A stretch of DNA of 64,000 nucleotides from CAVQCT01 sp964520865. GTDB lineage: Bacteria > Zixibacteria > MSB-5A5 > GN15 > FEB-12. Each line of letters starts with the position of its first letter. Within the stretch, counting starts at the first letter, position 1. Shown here piece after piece: positions 51,444-60,818 of the stretch. A program made the translations under genes and the position numbers. The notes beneath the pieces are model-generated. The model was not told the origin of the DNA. It was given only the letters and a program-made list of their open reading frames with translations, and did no database searches. The DNA is taken from assembly GCA_964520865.1 (NCBI GenBank), contig CAZFOY010000010.1, forward strand, positions 8,222 to 72,221. The letters are read 5' to 3'.

Positions 51444-52436
51444 TTACCTGGCTTCGGATTCAAGAACCTCCAACAGAGTTTTGAAGTCTCCCGGTAATGG
51501 CGCCTCAAAAGTCCGGCGCTCTCCGGAGATCGGGTGGTCGAACTCCAGACGGCGAGCGTGGAGCGCCTGCCGAGACATGATGCCCAGAAGCCGTTTCGCC
51601 AGCGGTCGCTCCGGCGCGAAAATCCCGCGATGCCACTTCTCGCGGCCGCCGTACTCCGGATCTCCGAAAACAGGATGTCCCAGATGCGAAAGGTGTACTC
51701 TAATCTGATGCGTGCGTCCGGTCTCGAGGGTCACTTCAAGCAGATCGTATGACCGGAATTTCTCAATCACCGAGTAGTGGGTGACAGCCGGTCGGCTGTT
51801 CAGATTGGTCACCGCCATCTTCTTGCGGTTCTTCAGCGACCGCCCTATAGGAAGATCGATAACCCCCGTCTCGTCCTTCAAATGTCCACACACCAAAGCA
51901 AGATAGGTCCGCTTCACTTGTCTTGCCTGGAGAGCTTGTTGAAGCCGCTGATAGGCAATGTCGGTTCGGGCGACGAGAAGCAGACCGGTAGTATCTTTGT
52001 CAAGGCGGTGGACGATTCCCGGACGATCCTCGCCAGAGCCTTTGGCCAATTGCTTGAAATGATGTACCAGGGCGTTGACCAACGTACCGGAGCGGTTTCC
52101 CGCACCGGGGTGAGTAACGAGCCCGGCCGGTTTATTCACCACAGCCAGATATTCGTCTTCATACACTATCTCAATAGGTATGTTCTCTGGTTGAATATCG
52201 ACTGGAGGCGATTCGACTATCGTGACAGCTATTTTGTCACCCGTCTTGACTTTGGTCTTTTTGTCGACCTTCTCCCCATTGACGGTGACGAAGCCTTCCT
52301 CGATAAGTTGCTGAATTCGATTTCGAGTGAGGTCAAGATCCTGATGTGAAGAGAGGAAGCGGTCAAGACGCTCGGGCGTGGCGACATCGTCTGCCACTAT
52401 TTCCACCCTGCTCTTGTGCAATCGCTCCGCGCTCAT
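51444..52436 (-). CDS. rluD: RluD-family 23S rRNA pseudouridine synthase
   Basis: A 330-residue RluA/RluD-family enzyme. An N-terminal S4 domain (about 20-85, RNRIQQLIEEGFVTVNGEKV) is followed by the catalytic domain with the essential Asp in GIVHRLDKDTTGLLLVART and VTLETGRTHQIRVHLSHLGH. The S4 domain and length fit RluD, which modifies helix 69 of 23S rRNA (positions 1911, 1915, 1917 in E. coli); RluC is a less likely alternative. It starts eight bases after the pdxJ-like gene. Confidence 0.93.
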   Translation of the reverse strand: MSAERLHKSRVEIVADDVATPERLDRFLSSHQDLDLTRNRIQQLIEEGFVTVNGEKVDKKTKVKTGDKIAVTIVESPPVDIQPENIPIEIVYEDEYLAVVNKPAGLVTHPGAGNRSGTLVNALVHHFKQLAKGSGEDRPGIVHRLDKDTTGLLLVARTDIAYQRLQQALQARQVKRTYLALVCGHLKDETGVIDLPIGRSLKNRKKMAVTNLNSRPAVTHYSVIEKFRSYDLLEVTLETGRTHQIRVHLSHLGHPVFGDPEYGGREKWHRGIFAPERPLAKRLLGIMSRQALHARRLEFDHPISGERRTFEAPLPGDFKTLLEVLESEAR

Positions 52437-52443
52437 ACGGCTG

Positions 52444-53175
52444 CTATTCGGTGGCAGGCGCGGGCTTTAGTAAGCGGATCATCTCTTCGAGCGCCCGTTC
52501 ATACCCGAGCAGAATCGACCGGGCCCCGATCGCGTGTCCCACAATGAACTCGCTGATATTGCCCAGTTCGACCAGCGGAAGAATGTTCTTGTAAGTAACG
52601 CCTCGTCCGCCGAGGACGCGCAAATTTACCTTCGCTGCGATATTCGCGGCGTGATCGATCCGATCAAGTTCGTGCTGGGCTTCTTCAAAAGTCCTGGCCT
52701 CTGTAAATCCGGCACAGTTGATGAGCACAGCTGATGCTCCCGCTCGCGATGCCCCCTTAATCTCGTCCGGATCAGGCTCCACGAAAAATCCGGCTTCGAC
52801 TCCGAGTCCGACCAGCCGCGAGGCTATGGCGCCAAAGTCGACCGGTGTGGAGTTAAAGTTGATGGTAGTCGAGGGAACATCGCTGTCGGCATGATCGGCC
52901 ACGAAGATGACAAGATGAGGTTTGATTTCCAGAACTTTCTCGATCAGATCATCGACCGGCGGAATCTCCACAACCAGTTTCGTCTTTACGATTCCCTTGA
53001 GAATATACAGATCGCGTTCCCGAATGAATCTTCGGTCCCGGCGCATTTGCACCGCTACACCCGCAGCACCGTACAACTCCGCCAGCACGGCCGCCTGGGC
53101 GGGGTCCGGTTCATTGAGACGGCGCATCTCCCGCAGCACGGCAAACAGATCAAGATTGACTATCAACGAAGACAC
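52444..53175 (-). CDS. PdxJ-family protein lacking the catalytic histidines
   Basis: The 243-residue protein aligns along its whole length with pyridoxine 5'-phosphate synthase: PDPAQAAVLAELYGAAGVAV, RDRRFIRERDLYILK, VGLGVEAGFFVEPDPDEIKG, GGRGVTYKNILPLVELGN and FIVGHAIGARSILLGY. The residues that matter in E. coli PdxJ are changed: the active-site His45 (VHLREDRRH) is Gln43 here (VQMRRDRRF), His193 (AGHGLTY) is Arg191 (GGRGVTY), and His12 is Leu10; only Glu72 is kept (Glu70). Ring closure of pyridoxine phosphate by the usual mechanism is therefore doubtful. The GTG start has AGGAG six bases upstream. It may be a divergent PdxJ or a paralogue with another role. Confidence 0.85.
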   Translation of the reverse strand: MSSLIVNLDLFAVLREMRRLNEPDPAQAAVLAELYGAAGVAVQMRRDRRFIRERDLYILKGIVKTKLVVEIPPVDDLIEKVLEIKPHLVIFVADHADSDVPSTTINFNSTPVDFGAIASRLVGLGVEAGFFVEPDPDEIKGASRAGASAVLINCAGFTEARTFEEAQHELDRIDHAANIAAKVNLRVLGGRGVTYKNILPLVELGNISEFIVGHAIGARSILLGYERALEEMIRLLKPAPATE

Positions 53176-53212
53176 TTGAGGCTCCTTGTTCTTTATCGCA
53201 TCCAGATTGCTA

Positions 53213-54007
53213 TTACGAGAGTATCTTACGAGCCGTCAACTCATTAGTCAATTCCAAAAACATCTCGGTGCTCACCTGCTCGGCGCGAACCCGACTATCC
53301 AGTCCCAGAAATGTCAGGATTTCAGTCAACTGCTCAGCTTCAGGTACGATGGATGGCACCAAATTGTTCAGCAGTGTCTTCCGCCGAAAGGTGAACGACT
53401 GCCGAACAACTTTTTCGAACAGATCGTAAGAGCGAATATCCGGTGGCGATTTCGGGGCGAGAATGACAACGGTTGAAGTAACTTTGGGCCTCGGCACGAA
53501 ATGATCAGGGGAAATATCGAAACACACTCTGATATCAAAGTAGAGTTGTGTGAAGATGGCGAGCGAGGACCAGTCTTTATGGCCGGGGGACGAAGCCAAT
53601 CGAAGCGCAACTTCCTTCTGCAGCATGTATGTTGCAGACGTGATGTTGTCGTGATGTCGTACCGTCCAGTCGATTACCGGAGAGCTGATATTATATGGAA
53701 GATTCCCGACAAGTTTGAACGGGGCAAAGTCCGGTTCGTATTCGAGAAAGTCACCCTGGATTACCGCGACGTTAGGATGATCCTCGAGCAGTACCTTAAG
53801 GTATGGGATCAGATCCCGATCGTATTCGACAGCGGTTACTTTCGCCCCCGATTCGGCCAGACTGAGAGTGATTGCGCCCCGACCGGGACCGATTTCGATG
53901 ATCCGTTCGCCTCTCTGCGGATTGATCACCTCGACCAGCTTTCGGATTGTGCCCACCGACTTGATAAAATTCTGACCGAGCCGCTTTTTGGCGTAGTACC
54001 GGGGCAC
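53213..54007 (-). CDS. rsmA: 16S rRNA adenine dimethyltransferase
   Basis: RsmA (KsgA) dimethylates A1518 and A1519 in 16S rRNA during 30S maturation. The 264 residues show KKRLGQNFIKSVGTIRKLV, the SAM loop IIEIGPGRGAITLSLAESG, VTAVEYDRDLIPYL and the catalytic LVGNLPYNISSPVI. A GTG start with GGAG seven bases upstream is used. The stop of tatD lies two bases before, so the two are co-transcribed. Confidence 0.96.
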   Translation of the reverse strand: MPRYYAKKRLGQNFIKSVGTIRKLVEVINPQRGERIIEIGPGRGAITLSLAESGAKVTAVEYDRDLIPYLKVLLEDHPNVAVIQGDFLEYEPDFAPFKLVGNLPYNISSPVIDWTVRHHDNITSATYMLQKEVALRLASSPGHKDWSSLAIFTQLYFDIRVCFDISPDHFVPRPKVTSTVVILAPKSPPDIRSYDLFEKVVRQSFTFRRKTLLNNLVPSIVPEAEQLTEILTFLGLDSRVRAEQVSTEMFLELTNELTARKILS

Positions 54008-54009
54008 GC

Positions 54010-54786
54010 TTAATCTCCGAAAGTCTCGACCAGCCCGTACAACTTGCGGCAGGTACGATCGACAATCTTCTCGATTTCTGCCCGTCTGACCGACCGAATC
54101 TCGGCAAGTTTCTCGTAAACGAAAGCGACCAGTTCCGGGCGGTTTGGTTTGCCTCGAAAGGGTACCGGCGTAAGATACGGCGAGTCGGTTTCAAGCAACA
54201 TTTTTTCCAGCGGAGCTTCGGCCGCAAGACGGCTCATGCCCGAATTTTTGTACGTGATAATCCCATTGACCGAAATGTGGAAGCCGAGCGCAAACACGCG
54301 CTCCGCATCTCGCATGTCTCCCTGAAAGCAATGAAATATCCCACCGTTGAGATTCGGCGCGTATTCTTTGACAATGTTAATTGTATCTTCGAACGAATCG
54401 CGGGTGTGAATGACGACAGGGAGTTGCTTCTCTACGGCGAACCCGAGCTGCCTCACGAACGCTTTCTTCTGCATTTCGCGCGGCGACAGGTCACGATAAT
54501 AGTCCAGTCCGATTTCACCGATCGCGACTACTTTGTTTCGATTCGCCAGCTCTTTCAATTCGGAAAACGATGAATCAGTCAGCGTTCGTGCATCGTGCGG
54601 ATGCACCCCGACCGTTGCGTATACCCCGGCAAACCTGGAGGCAAGTTCTACCGACTCACGCGATGAGTCCAGGTCCGTTCCGATATTGACAATCGTGTGC
54701 ACGCCGGCGTTGGCTGCCGCGGCCACGAGTTCATCGACACTTCCGCTGTTCTTGATAAAATTGAGGTGACAGTGAGAATCGATCAT
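54010..54786 (-). CDS. tatD: TatD-family metal-dependent deoxyribonuclease
   Basis: A 258-residue TIM-barrel amidohydrolase-like nuclease. Metal ligands are seen in MIDSHCHLNF (HxH), VAIGEIGLDYYRD (Glu), PVVIHTRDS (His), GGIFHCFQGDM (His) and LLETDSPYLTPVPFRGKPNR (Asp). TatD proteins act as 3'-5' exonucleases or D-aminoacyl-tRNA-related hydrolases. Its genomic place between metG and rsmA is conserved in many bacteria. The ATG overlaps the metG stop (TAATG). Confidence 0.94.
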   Translation of the reverse strand: MIDSHCHLNFIKNSGSVDELVAAAANAGVHTIVNIGTDLDSSRESVELASRFAGVYATVGVHPHDARTLTDSSFSELKELANRNKVVAIGEIGLDYYRDLSPREMQKKAFVRQLGFAVEKQLPVVIHTRDSFEDTINIVKEYAPNLNGGIFHCFQGDMRDAERVFALGFHISVNGIITYKNSGMSRLAAEAPLEKMLLETDSPYLTPVPFRGKPNRPELVAFVYEKLAEIRSVRRAEIEKIVDRTCRKLYGLVETFGD

Positions 54787-56702
54787 TAACTGATCCTGGC
54801 TCCCGCCTCGAGATCCTCGTGCGGCGTGACCAGGGTGAGTTTTTTTCCTTTTTTCGCTGCCAGCAACATGCCGTTCGACTCGATCCCCCGGATCACCGCC
54901 GGTTTCAGGTTGGCGACAACTATGATCTTCATACCGACTATCCGCTCGGGGGAATAGTATTCGGCCACTCCGGCAACGATCTGGCGCTTCTCATCCCCCA
55001 GGCTTATCTGGAGCTTGAGCAATTTGTCCGCTCCCTGCACTTTCTCGGCCGCCAGGACCTCGGCGACCCTGAGCTGCACTTTGGCGAATTCGGAAATGTC
55101 GAGCAATCCATCGGGCGAAGTCGACTTTGCTTCGGTTTCGGCAGGTTTCTCTTTTTGCGGTTTGAGGCGAGGGAAAATACCCTCGTCGATCGTCACCGCA
55201 CTTCCCGGTTCAAGTTCAAAGAACTTTCTGGCACTATCCAGATTGAGCGTCGCATCATCGAGGGCGAATACTTTCCGCACCTCGCGCATTTTATTCGGCA
55301 TGACCGGGAAGAGGACAATCGAGACTATTCTGATGATCTCCGCGCAGGCGTAGAGAATCCCGCCCATCTCTTCAGTCTTCCCTTCCTTAGCAAGCATCCA
55401 CGGAGCTTTGTCATTGAAGAATTTGTTCGCCGACCGTACCAAGGCGAGGGCGTCGCCGATGGCATTGCCGATCTGATAATTCTTCACATGCCCGTAGGCC
55501 TGACCCGGCAGCGCCTCAGCCTGCTCCATCAATGCCTGCAGTCCTTCAATCTGTTTCACGGGCGCCGGCAGCTTGCCGTCGAAATTACTTACGATCATCT
55601 TGGCGACTCGCGAGACCAGATTGCCGAGATCGTTGGCAAGATCCGAATTGTACTGGGTGATAAACCTCTTTGCCTGAATATCCCCGTCGATCCCGAACGG
55701 ATATTGCGTCAGCAGTAGATATCGTGTCCCGTCCGGTCCGAACTCTTTGACCATGTCGTTGGGATCGATCATGTTCCCCAGAGTTTTCGACATCTTCTCG
55801 CCGTCGACCGTGAAAAATCCGTGCAGGAAGATGGTATCGGGTAGTTTCAATCCCGCCGCCATCAGCATGGCCGGCCACCAGAGGCAGTGAAATTTGAGAA
55901 TGTCTTTCGCCATCAGGTGAACGACTTCTCCGTTGGTCCACCATTTGTCGAACGACGCTTCGTCGTCGGCATACCCGATCGCGGAAATGTAATTAGAAAG
56001 AGCATCCACCCAGACGTACGCGAGCTGACTCTTGTCGAAGGGCAGTTCGATTCCCCAGGTCACCTGCTCGCGGGAGAGTGAAAAATCAGGCAGATCCTGA
56101 TTGATCAGGCCGAGCACTTCACGACGCCGCTCTTCGGGAAGGATGACGAGCTCGTTCGACTCGATCTTCTGTCGTACCTTCTCCGTGAAGGCGGTGAGTC
56201 TGAAGAAGTAGTTCTTCTCTTTAAGCTTCTCCGGCGGAATCTTGTGGTCGGGACAAAGACCATTAACAAGATCCTTTTCGGTAATGAACTTCTCGCATCC
56301 GGTGCAATAGAGCCCTTCGTAATAATCTGAATAGACTACGTCCCTGCCGTCGTCCGTCTTCGCATTTTTCATTGCGTTGAGAATCTTCCAGACCGCCTTT
56401 TTGTGACGATCCGACGTCGTGCGTATGAAATAGTCGTAGTCGACAGAAAGATTCTTCCAGGCGTTCTTGAACGTTTCGACCGTCTTATCGCAGAATTCAA
56501 TTTCGGACAGCCCCGCCTTCGTCGCCACCTCGGCCACCTTGGTTCCGTGTTCGTCGGTACCGGTCTGAAAGAACGCTTCGCGTCCGGCGAGACGGTGGAA
56601 TCGGGCAATTAGATCTGCCGCGATGGTGGTATAGGCATGCCCGATATGCGGCTTGTCGTTGACGTAGTATATAGGCGTGCTTATGTAAAATGGTTTGGCC
56701 AA
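54786..56702 (-). CDS. metG: methionyl-tRNA synthetase with C-terminal tRNA-binding domain
   Basis: MetRS charges both initiator and elongator tRNA-Met. The N-terminal class I core has PIYYVNDKPHIGHAYTTIAA, a knuckle with CTGC and CPDH, and GEKMSKTLGNMIDPND. A helical anticodon domain follows, then a C-terminal Trbp111/EMAP-like OB domain (about 535-638) with VQLRVAEVLAAEKVQGADKL. The likely start is the TTG at 56702, six bases after GGAG; a TTG at 56714 without a ribosome site is less likely. It gives 638 residues. Confidence 0.96.
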   Translation of the reverse strand: MAKPFYISTPIYYVNDKPHIGHAYTTIAADLIARFHRLAGREAFFQTGTDEHGTKVAEVATKAGLSEIEFCDKTVETFKNAWKNLSVDYDYFIRTTSDRHKKAVWKILNAMKNAKTDDGRDVVYSDYYEGLYCTGCEKFITEKDLVNGLCPDHKIPPEKLKEKNYFFRLTAFTEKVRQKIESNELVILPEERRREVLGLINQDLPDFSLSREQVTWGIELPFDKSQLAYVWVDALSNYISAIGYADDEASFDKWWTNGEVVHLMAKDILKFHCLWWPAMLMAAGLKLPDTIFLHGFFTVDGEKMSKTLGNMIDPNDMVKEFGPDGTRYLLLTQYPFGIDGDIQAKRFITQYNSDLANDLGNLVSRVAKMIVSNFDGKLPAPVKQIEGLQALMEQAEALPGQAYGHVKNYQIGNAIGDALALVRSANKFFNDKAPWMLAKEGKTEEMGGILYACAEIIRIVSIVLFPVMPNKMREVRKVFALDDATLNLDSARKFFELEPGSAVTIDEGIFPRLKPQKEKPAETEAKSTSPDGLLDISEFAKVQLRVAEVLAAEKVQGADKLLKLQISLGDEKRQIVAGVAEYYSPERIVGMKIIVVANLKPAVIRGIESNGMLLAAKKGKKLTLVTPHEDLEAGARIS

Positions 56703-56720
56703 TGTTCGCTCCAATCTGAA

Positions 56721-57632
56721 TCAGTTGACGCTGTCGGAATCATCGAGCCGCTTAAGCTCTTCTTCGGAGCCGACTTCTTCCTGCAGATCCTCCATCGCGC
56801 TCCTCTGTCGTCGGTACTCCGAAGCCTGCTTCGGATCGATCTCCAGAATATCTTCGGCTTTGATCCGAACGAGGTTCCCCTCCGAATCTCGCACGACCGC
56901 TTCTTCGTTGAAAATATCGATTCGCTCAAGAATTCCCCCGCCGGCCCGGGACCGGACCTGGGCACCGGGAGATGGGAATTTTCGCTTGGTCGTTTCATAC
57001 ATCTCAGCTTCGTATTTCAAACAGCACAACAGGCGGCCGCAGTTGCCGGAGATTTTCGACGGATTCAAAGGTAGGTCTTGTTCGCGGGCGTGCTGGGTCG
57101 AAATCGGGCTGAACTCGCCAATGAATGTATTGCAGCATTGTTGAAGCCCGCAGATTCCCACCCCGCCGATTCTTCTGGCTTCATCCCGTACGCCTATCTG
57201 CCGCAGCTCGATACGGGTTTTGTATCTCGCGGCAAGATCTTTCACCAGTTCCCTGAAGTCCACTCGATGATCGGCGGTGAAGAAGACGGTCATCTTGTTG
57301 CCATCGAACTGCCACTCGACGTCGACCACCTTCATGATCAAACCGTGCTTGCGGATCATGTCGATCACTTCGAACTTGTGTTGCTTCTCACGAGTCTGCA
57401 TATCGTGAAATCTTGACATATCTTCGTCCGACGCCCGCCTGAGAATAGAGCGGGGACGCGACGAATCATCGACATGGATCTCGACTGTAATCTTCTTCGA
57501 CAGCAGACCGATATCTTCGCCTCGTTCCGCCTGAATAATCACATGATCGTTCGGCTTGAGAGCGTGATAATAAGTATTGAAAAAGTACTCCTTGCGGGAG
57601 CCTTTGAATTCAACCAAATACAATTCAGCCAC
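56721..57632 (-). CDS. ricT: PSP1/RicT-type regulatory protein
   Basis: A 303-residue PSP1-domain protein like Bacillus RicT (YaaT), which with RicA and RicF modulates RNA maturation and phosphorelay output. The Cys-rich signature is intact: GICGLQQCCNTFIGEFSPIS and KISGNCGRLLCCLKYE, the residues that bind an Fe-S cluster in the Ric complex. HDMQTREKQHKFEVIDMIRK and VFFTADHRVDFRELVKDLAA are also typical. The C-terminal tail is longer than in RicT. Its place between holB and metG is conserved in many bacteria. The GTG has AGGAG eight bases upstream. Confidence 0.92.
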   Translation of the reverse strand: MAELYLVEFKGSRKEYFFNTYYHALKPNDHVIIQAERGEDIGLLSKKITVEIHVDDSSRPRSILRRASDEDMSRFHDMQTREKQHKFEVIDMIRKHGLIMKVVDVEWQFDGNKMTVFFTADHRVDFRELVKDLAARYKTRIELRQIGVRDEARRIGGVGICGLQQCCNTFIGEFSPISTQHAREQDLPLNPSKISGNCGRLLCCLKYEAEMYETTKRKFPSPGAQVRSRAGGGILERIDIFNEEAVVRDSEGNLVRIKAEDILEIDPKQASEYRRQRSAMEDLQEEVGSEEELKRLDDSDSVN

Positions 57633-57663
57633 AGATATTACTCCTGACAGGTTGGGCGAGGCG

Positions 57664-58797
57664 TCATACCGGCACCGGGACGGTCGTGGTGCGCTTAAGT
57701 CTCAGTGCCAAAGCCATTAACGCCCCCGGAATATGCACGTTGCGACGTAAATCTTCAAGCGTATTTTTTATCTCACCAACCATAAGCGGCGCGGTCTGAG
57801 GGTCCGAAAAACGTGACGCGAGCCTCCTGATGTCGGTTGAGAAATCAATATTGGCAATTCCCTCTTCGTCTCCGGTCACCGCGAAGTAGGCGCAGTCACG
57901 GATCAGACCCTGCCAAACACGAAGCAGCTCTTCGGCTTCGGACCTATCGTTCAGCCTCATCACATCCTGCATCCGGCCGAGAAGGTCGGGCGAGCTGTCC
58001 AGAAACAACGACTTGAACAACAGGAAGATGACGCTTCGCAATGACGATTCGTCTTTCGATTCCTCGATCATATCGATAGCCCGGCCGATCGACCCCTCAG
58101 CTATTCTCGCCAGAAGCTTCGCCTTCTTCTCGGATACTTCGTAATGTTCAATCAAATACTGCTCGATCGAACCGCTCGGAATCATGTCGGCCCGCAGCTT
58201 GAGTGATCTCGACTGTATCGTCGGCAGCAGCGAGTCCGGTTTGCGACTAATCAGAATCATCACCGTATCCGCCGGCGGTTCCTCGATCAGCTTCAACAGG
58301 GCGTCGGTTGAAGCTGTCTTCATCCGTTCCATCTGATAGAAGATCACAACTCGCGTCATCCCTTCGGAGGACCTCAAACCAAGCCGTTTCTTGATCTCCC
58401 GGGCGACCGATACGGGGATATTGGTTGAAGATTCGGAACTGAGGATAGAAAACGGTTCTTCGCGCTTGCGATCGATAATCTCGCCAGTCAGATCAATTGC
58501 GTTGTCGGCTTTGTTGCCGTGGGGCGGGATGGGAACGGCAAAGTGAAGACCCTCGAACCTGAGTGCAAAGATATTTCGGCAGTTCCTGCACTCTCCGCAC
58601 GGCCGAGGCAGCCGGTCTTCAGCATCAAGCACCGGCTTTTCACAATTGAGTAGAGCGCCGAAGCTTATTGCGAGCTGCCATCGCCCGACCCCTTCGGGAC
58701 CATAGAACAAATACGTCCCGGCCGTCTTGCCCGCTTTGAACGATCGGGACAGCAAAGACCAGGCTCGGGTCTGATAGATGATGTCAGAAGGAATCAA
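57664..58797 (-). CDS. holB: DNA polymerase III delta-prime subunit
   Basis: A 377-residue clamp-loader subunit. TYLFYGPEGVGRWQLAISF is the P-loop region in which the Walker lysine is Arg, as expected for a delta-prime subunit that need not hydrolyse ATP. A zinc module with CGECRNC follows, then VVIFYQMERMKTASTDALLK, LIEEPPADTVMILIS and PTIQSRSLKLR, the SRC-like region. A TTG at 58797 is the apparent start and overlaps the envC-like gene by 14 bases. The region between the zinc module and the AAA+ core (about 85-130) is unusually long. Confidence 0.92.
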   Translation of the reverse strand: MIPSDIIYQTRAWSLLSRSFKAGKTAGTYLFYGPEGVGRWQLAISFGALLNCEKPVLDAEDRLPRPCGECRNCRNIFALRFEGLHFAVPIPPHGNKADNAIDLTGEIIDRKREEPFSILSSESSTNIPVSVAREIKKRLGLRSSEGMTRVVIFYQMERMKTASTDALLKLIEEPPADTVMILISRKPDSLLPTIQSRSLKLRADMIPSGSIEQYLIEHYEVSEKKAKLLARIAEGSIGRAIDMIEESKDESSLRSVIFLLFKSLFLDSSPDLLGRMQDVMRLNDRSEAEELLRVWQGLIRDCAYFAVTGDEEGIANIDFSTDIRRLASRFSDPQTAPLMVGEIKNTLEDLRRNVHIPGALMALALRLKRTTTVPVPV

Positions 58798-59956
58798 GTC
58801 GGATCCATTCTACCGGATCGAGGGGATTTCGTCCCTGCCGCAGCTCGAACCTCACCATGCCGTCGTCACCCGAAAGGCCGAGAGTGGCTCCGGTCAACAC
58901 GTATTCGCTCGTTTTCACTTTCGGCTGCACCATGCCGGCATACGTCGTATAGTACTGGTCGTCATGGTTAATGATAATGAAATTCCCGTATCCGCGCAAA
59001 TTACCGACATAGGCAATCGTGCCCGAAGCTACCGCTTTGACGGGCGTGCCGGGCTTCCCCTTTATCGTGATTCCTGATGAGAACGATCGAAGGTTGGTGA
59101 CTTTGTCAACCTGATCGCCGAAGGTTTGGATTATTTTGCCTCGATACGGCGAGATGAGCTGTCCCCGGAGCGCGGCGAATGCCGACGGACCCTTGTTTTC
59201 TTCGTGACGGGCGATTCGACGCTGCTCCGCTTCCTTCTGAAGCCGGGCGATGATCTCTTCCATATCCCGCGCCGCCTGCTCGAGCGTCACCATCCGGTCG
59301 GCCTCCTGCGTTTTTCGCCTGCGAACCTGCTCAAGGTTCTTTTCCTGCTGCTCCTTTTGAGTAGCCGCCAGGGCGGTCGCCGTTTCTTTGCTCCTTTTGA
59401 GGCTGGTCATCTTCTTGCTCTCACCGTAGAGTTGGTCCCGTTTGTCAAGTGTCTGGGCAAGATACGCCGAGGCATGGAAAATCCGTCCCGATTCGAAATG
59501 TGCCAGCGCCGTCAGATAGACCACTTTCCTGTTCAAATTCAGTTCTTCATCCGGGCTTTCGGAGATTCCGTGCCCGGCCTCATGCGCGGCCAGATAGAAC
59601 TGCCTGATATTTCCGAGGTAACGTCGGCGCGAAAGATCCAGCTGAAGTTGCTGGTTGTCGAAATCTTCCTGCGTCTTTTTGATCTTGCTCTGGATTCCCC
59701 TGAGTTCTTTGCCCAGTCTTGTTATCACTTTCCGGTTACTGGAAATGCGCTGATCGGTTTCTGAGATCTGCTTCTGGATCCCAACCTCGTTCTTCTTCAG
59801 CGAGTCGAGCTTCGCCTTGCTCGCTTCAACTTCGGATTTGATCTTCTGCAGCTCCTGTTGTTGATTAAGGATATTCTCCTTCTGTTTGTCAGCCGACTGC
59901 ACGGTCACTGACAGGCAGAAAGAGAATAGCAACATTGTAATAACAAGATAGCGCAT
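58784..59956 (-). CDS. EnvC-like murein hydrolase activator with degenerate LytM domain
   Basis: A 390-residue exported protein. It has a signal peptide (MRYLVITMLLFSFCLSVTVQ), a long coiled coil (about 25-270, many Lys/Glu/Gln) and a C-terminal M23/LytM domain (about 280-390). The zinc ligands of active LytM enzymes are lost: the HxxxD site reads SSGITI, and HxH reads MVRFE. Degenerate LytM domains with coiled coils are the hallmark of EnvC, which FtsEX recruits to switch on amidases at the septum. It lies directly after ftsX (one base), so ftsE-ftsX-envC form a unit. Confidence 0.92.
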   Translation of the reverse strand: MRYLVITMLLFSFCLSVTVQSADKQKENILNQQQELQKIKSEVEASKAKLDSLKKNEVGIQKQISETDQRISSNRKVITRLGKELRGIQSKIKKTQEDFDNQQLQLDLSRRRYLGNIRQFYLAAHEAGHGISESPDEELNLNRKVVYLTALAHFESGRIFHASAYLAQTLDKRDQLYGESKKMTSLKRSKETATALAATQKEQQEKNLEQVRRRKTQEADRMVTLEQAARDMEEIIARLQKEAEQRRIARHEENKGPSAFAALRGQLISPYRGKIIQTFGDQVDKVTNLRSFSSGITIKGKPGTPVKAVASGTIAYVGNLRGYGNFIIINHDDQYYTTYAGMVQPKVKTSEYVLTGATLGLSGDDGMVRFELRQGRNPLDPVEWIRLDSF

Positions 59957-59957
59957 A

Positions 59958-60818
59958 TCAGGTCCTGAGTAATTTTCTTATACCCAAAAAGCCGCTAACG
60001 AGTCCGAGCAGAGCGGCCAGTCCGCAGTAGATAAAGATTTGTTCGAGATTCGGAAAGACGATCGTGATCTGCGTGAAGTCGACTTTGTCTTTCCAGTAGT
60101 AGATGAGCAGCCATCCGAGTCCGGCCGAAATTCCCCCCATAATCAATCCTTCGAGCAGGAACGGACCGACCAGGAACCAGGTACCGGCCCCCAGTAGTCG
60201 CATCTGGTAAAAGCCGGCTGTTCGAGTTCGGGCGGTCAGACGCATATTATTTGCTGAACTGACCAGTACCGTGATTAGAATCAATAGGCCGAGCATGAGT
60301 CCGACATTCCGAATAATCCCTTTGGTACTCTCCGCCTTCTCAAGCCATTTTCGGCTGAATGATACTTGGGACACGCCCGCAAAAGTCTGAAGGCGTTGGC
60401 TTATCGAGTTGAGAGCTTTGGTGTTCAAGTACTCGGGAACAAATTTCAAAACAAAAGAGCGCGGGAGTGGATTCAGTGTATCGTATCCCACCAGTAGATC
60501 CACGCCAACGAGATTGGTGAGATCCTGCCGGGCTTCTTCTTTGGAGATATAGGCGACCGATGCCACCCCCGGCACCGATTTAATCTCGTCCTCCAGCGCC
60601 GTTCTGGTCGTGTCGGTTACGTCCTCATTCAGATAAACTTCCATATTGACGCCGGACAGGAGATCCTCGTAGAACCGATCGGACGTCCCGGCGGCTATCC
60701 AGAACAGATCGAACAGGAGAAGCAACAGCGAGATGGAGAGTATCGCACTGAACGAAGTTCCGGGGTTCCGAAATATGTTCCGGAACAGCTCCCTGAGGAC
60801 ATGGAGAGTCCGGGTCAT
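59958..60818 (-). CDS. ftsX: cell division protein FtsX
   Basis: FtsX is the membrane half of the FtsEX complex that transmits conformational change to periplasmic amidase activators. The 286-residue protein has four membrane helices (about 21-42, 165-190, 220-240 and 262-284) and a periplasmic domain (about 45-160) with VYLNEDVTDTTRTALEDEIK and SVAYISKEEARQDL. This topology and the EARQDL element match FtsX. It overlaps ftsE by four bases (ATGA). Confidence 0.94.
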   Translation of the reverse strand: MTRTLHVLRELFRNIFRNPGTSFSAILSISLLLLLFDLFWIAAGTSDRFYEDLLSGVNMEVYLNEDVTDTTRTALEDEIKSVPGVASVAYISKEEARQDLTNLVGVDLLVGYDTLNPLPRSFVLKFVPEYLNTKALNSISQRLQTFAGVSQVSFSRKWLEKAESTKGIIRNVGLMLGLLILITVLVSSANNMRLTARTRTAGFYQMRLLGAGTWFLVGPFLLEGLIMGGISAGLGWLLIYYWKDKVDFTQITIVFPNLEQIFIYCGLAALLGLVSGFLGIRKLLRT

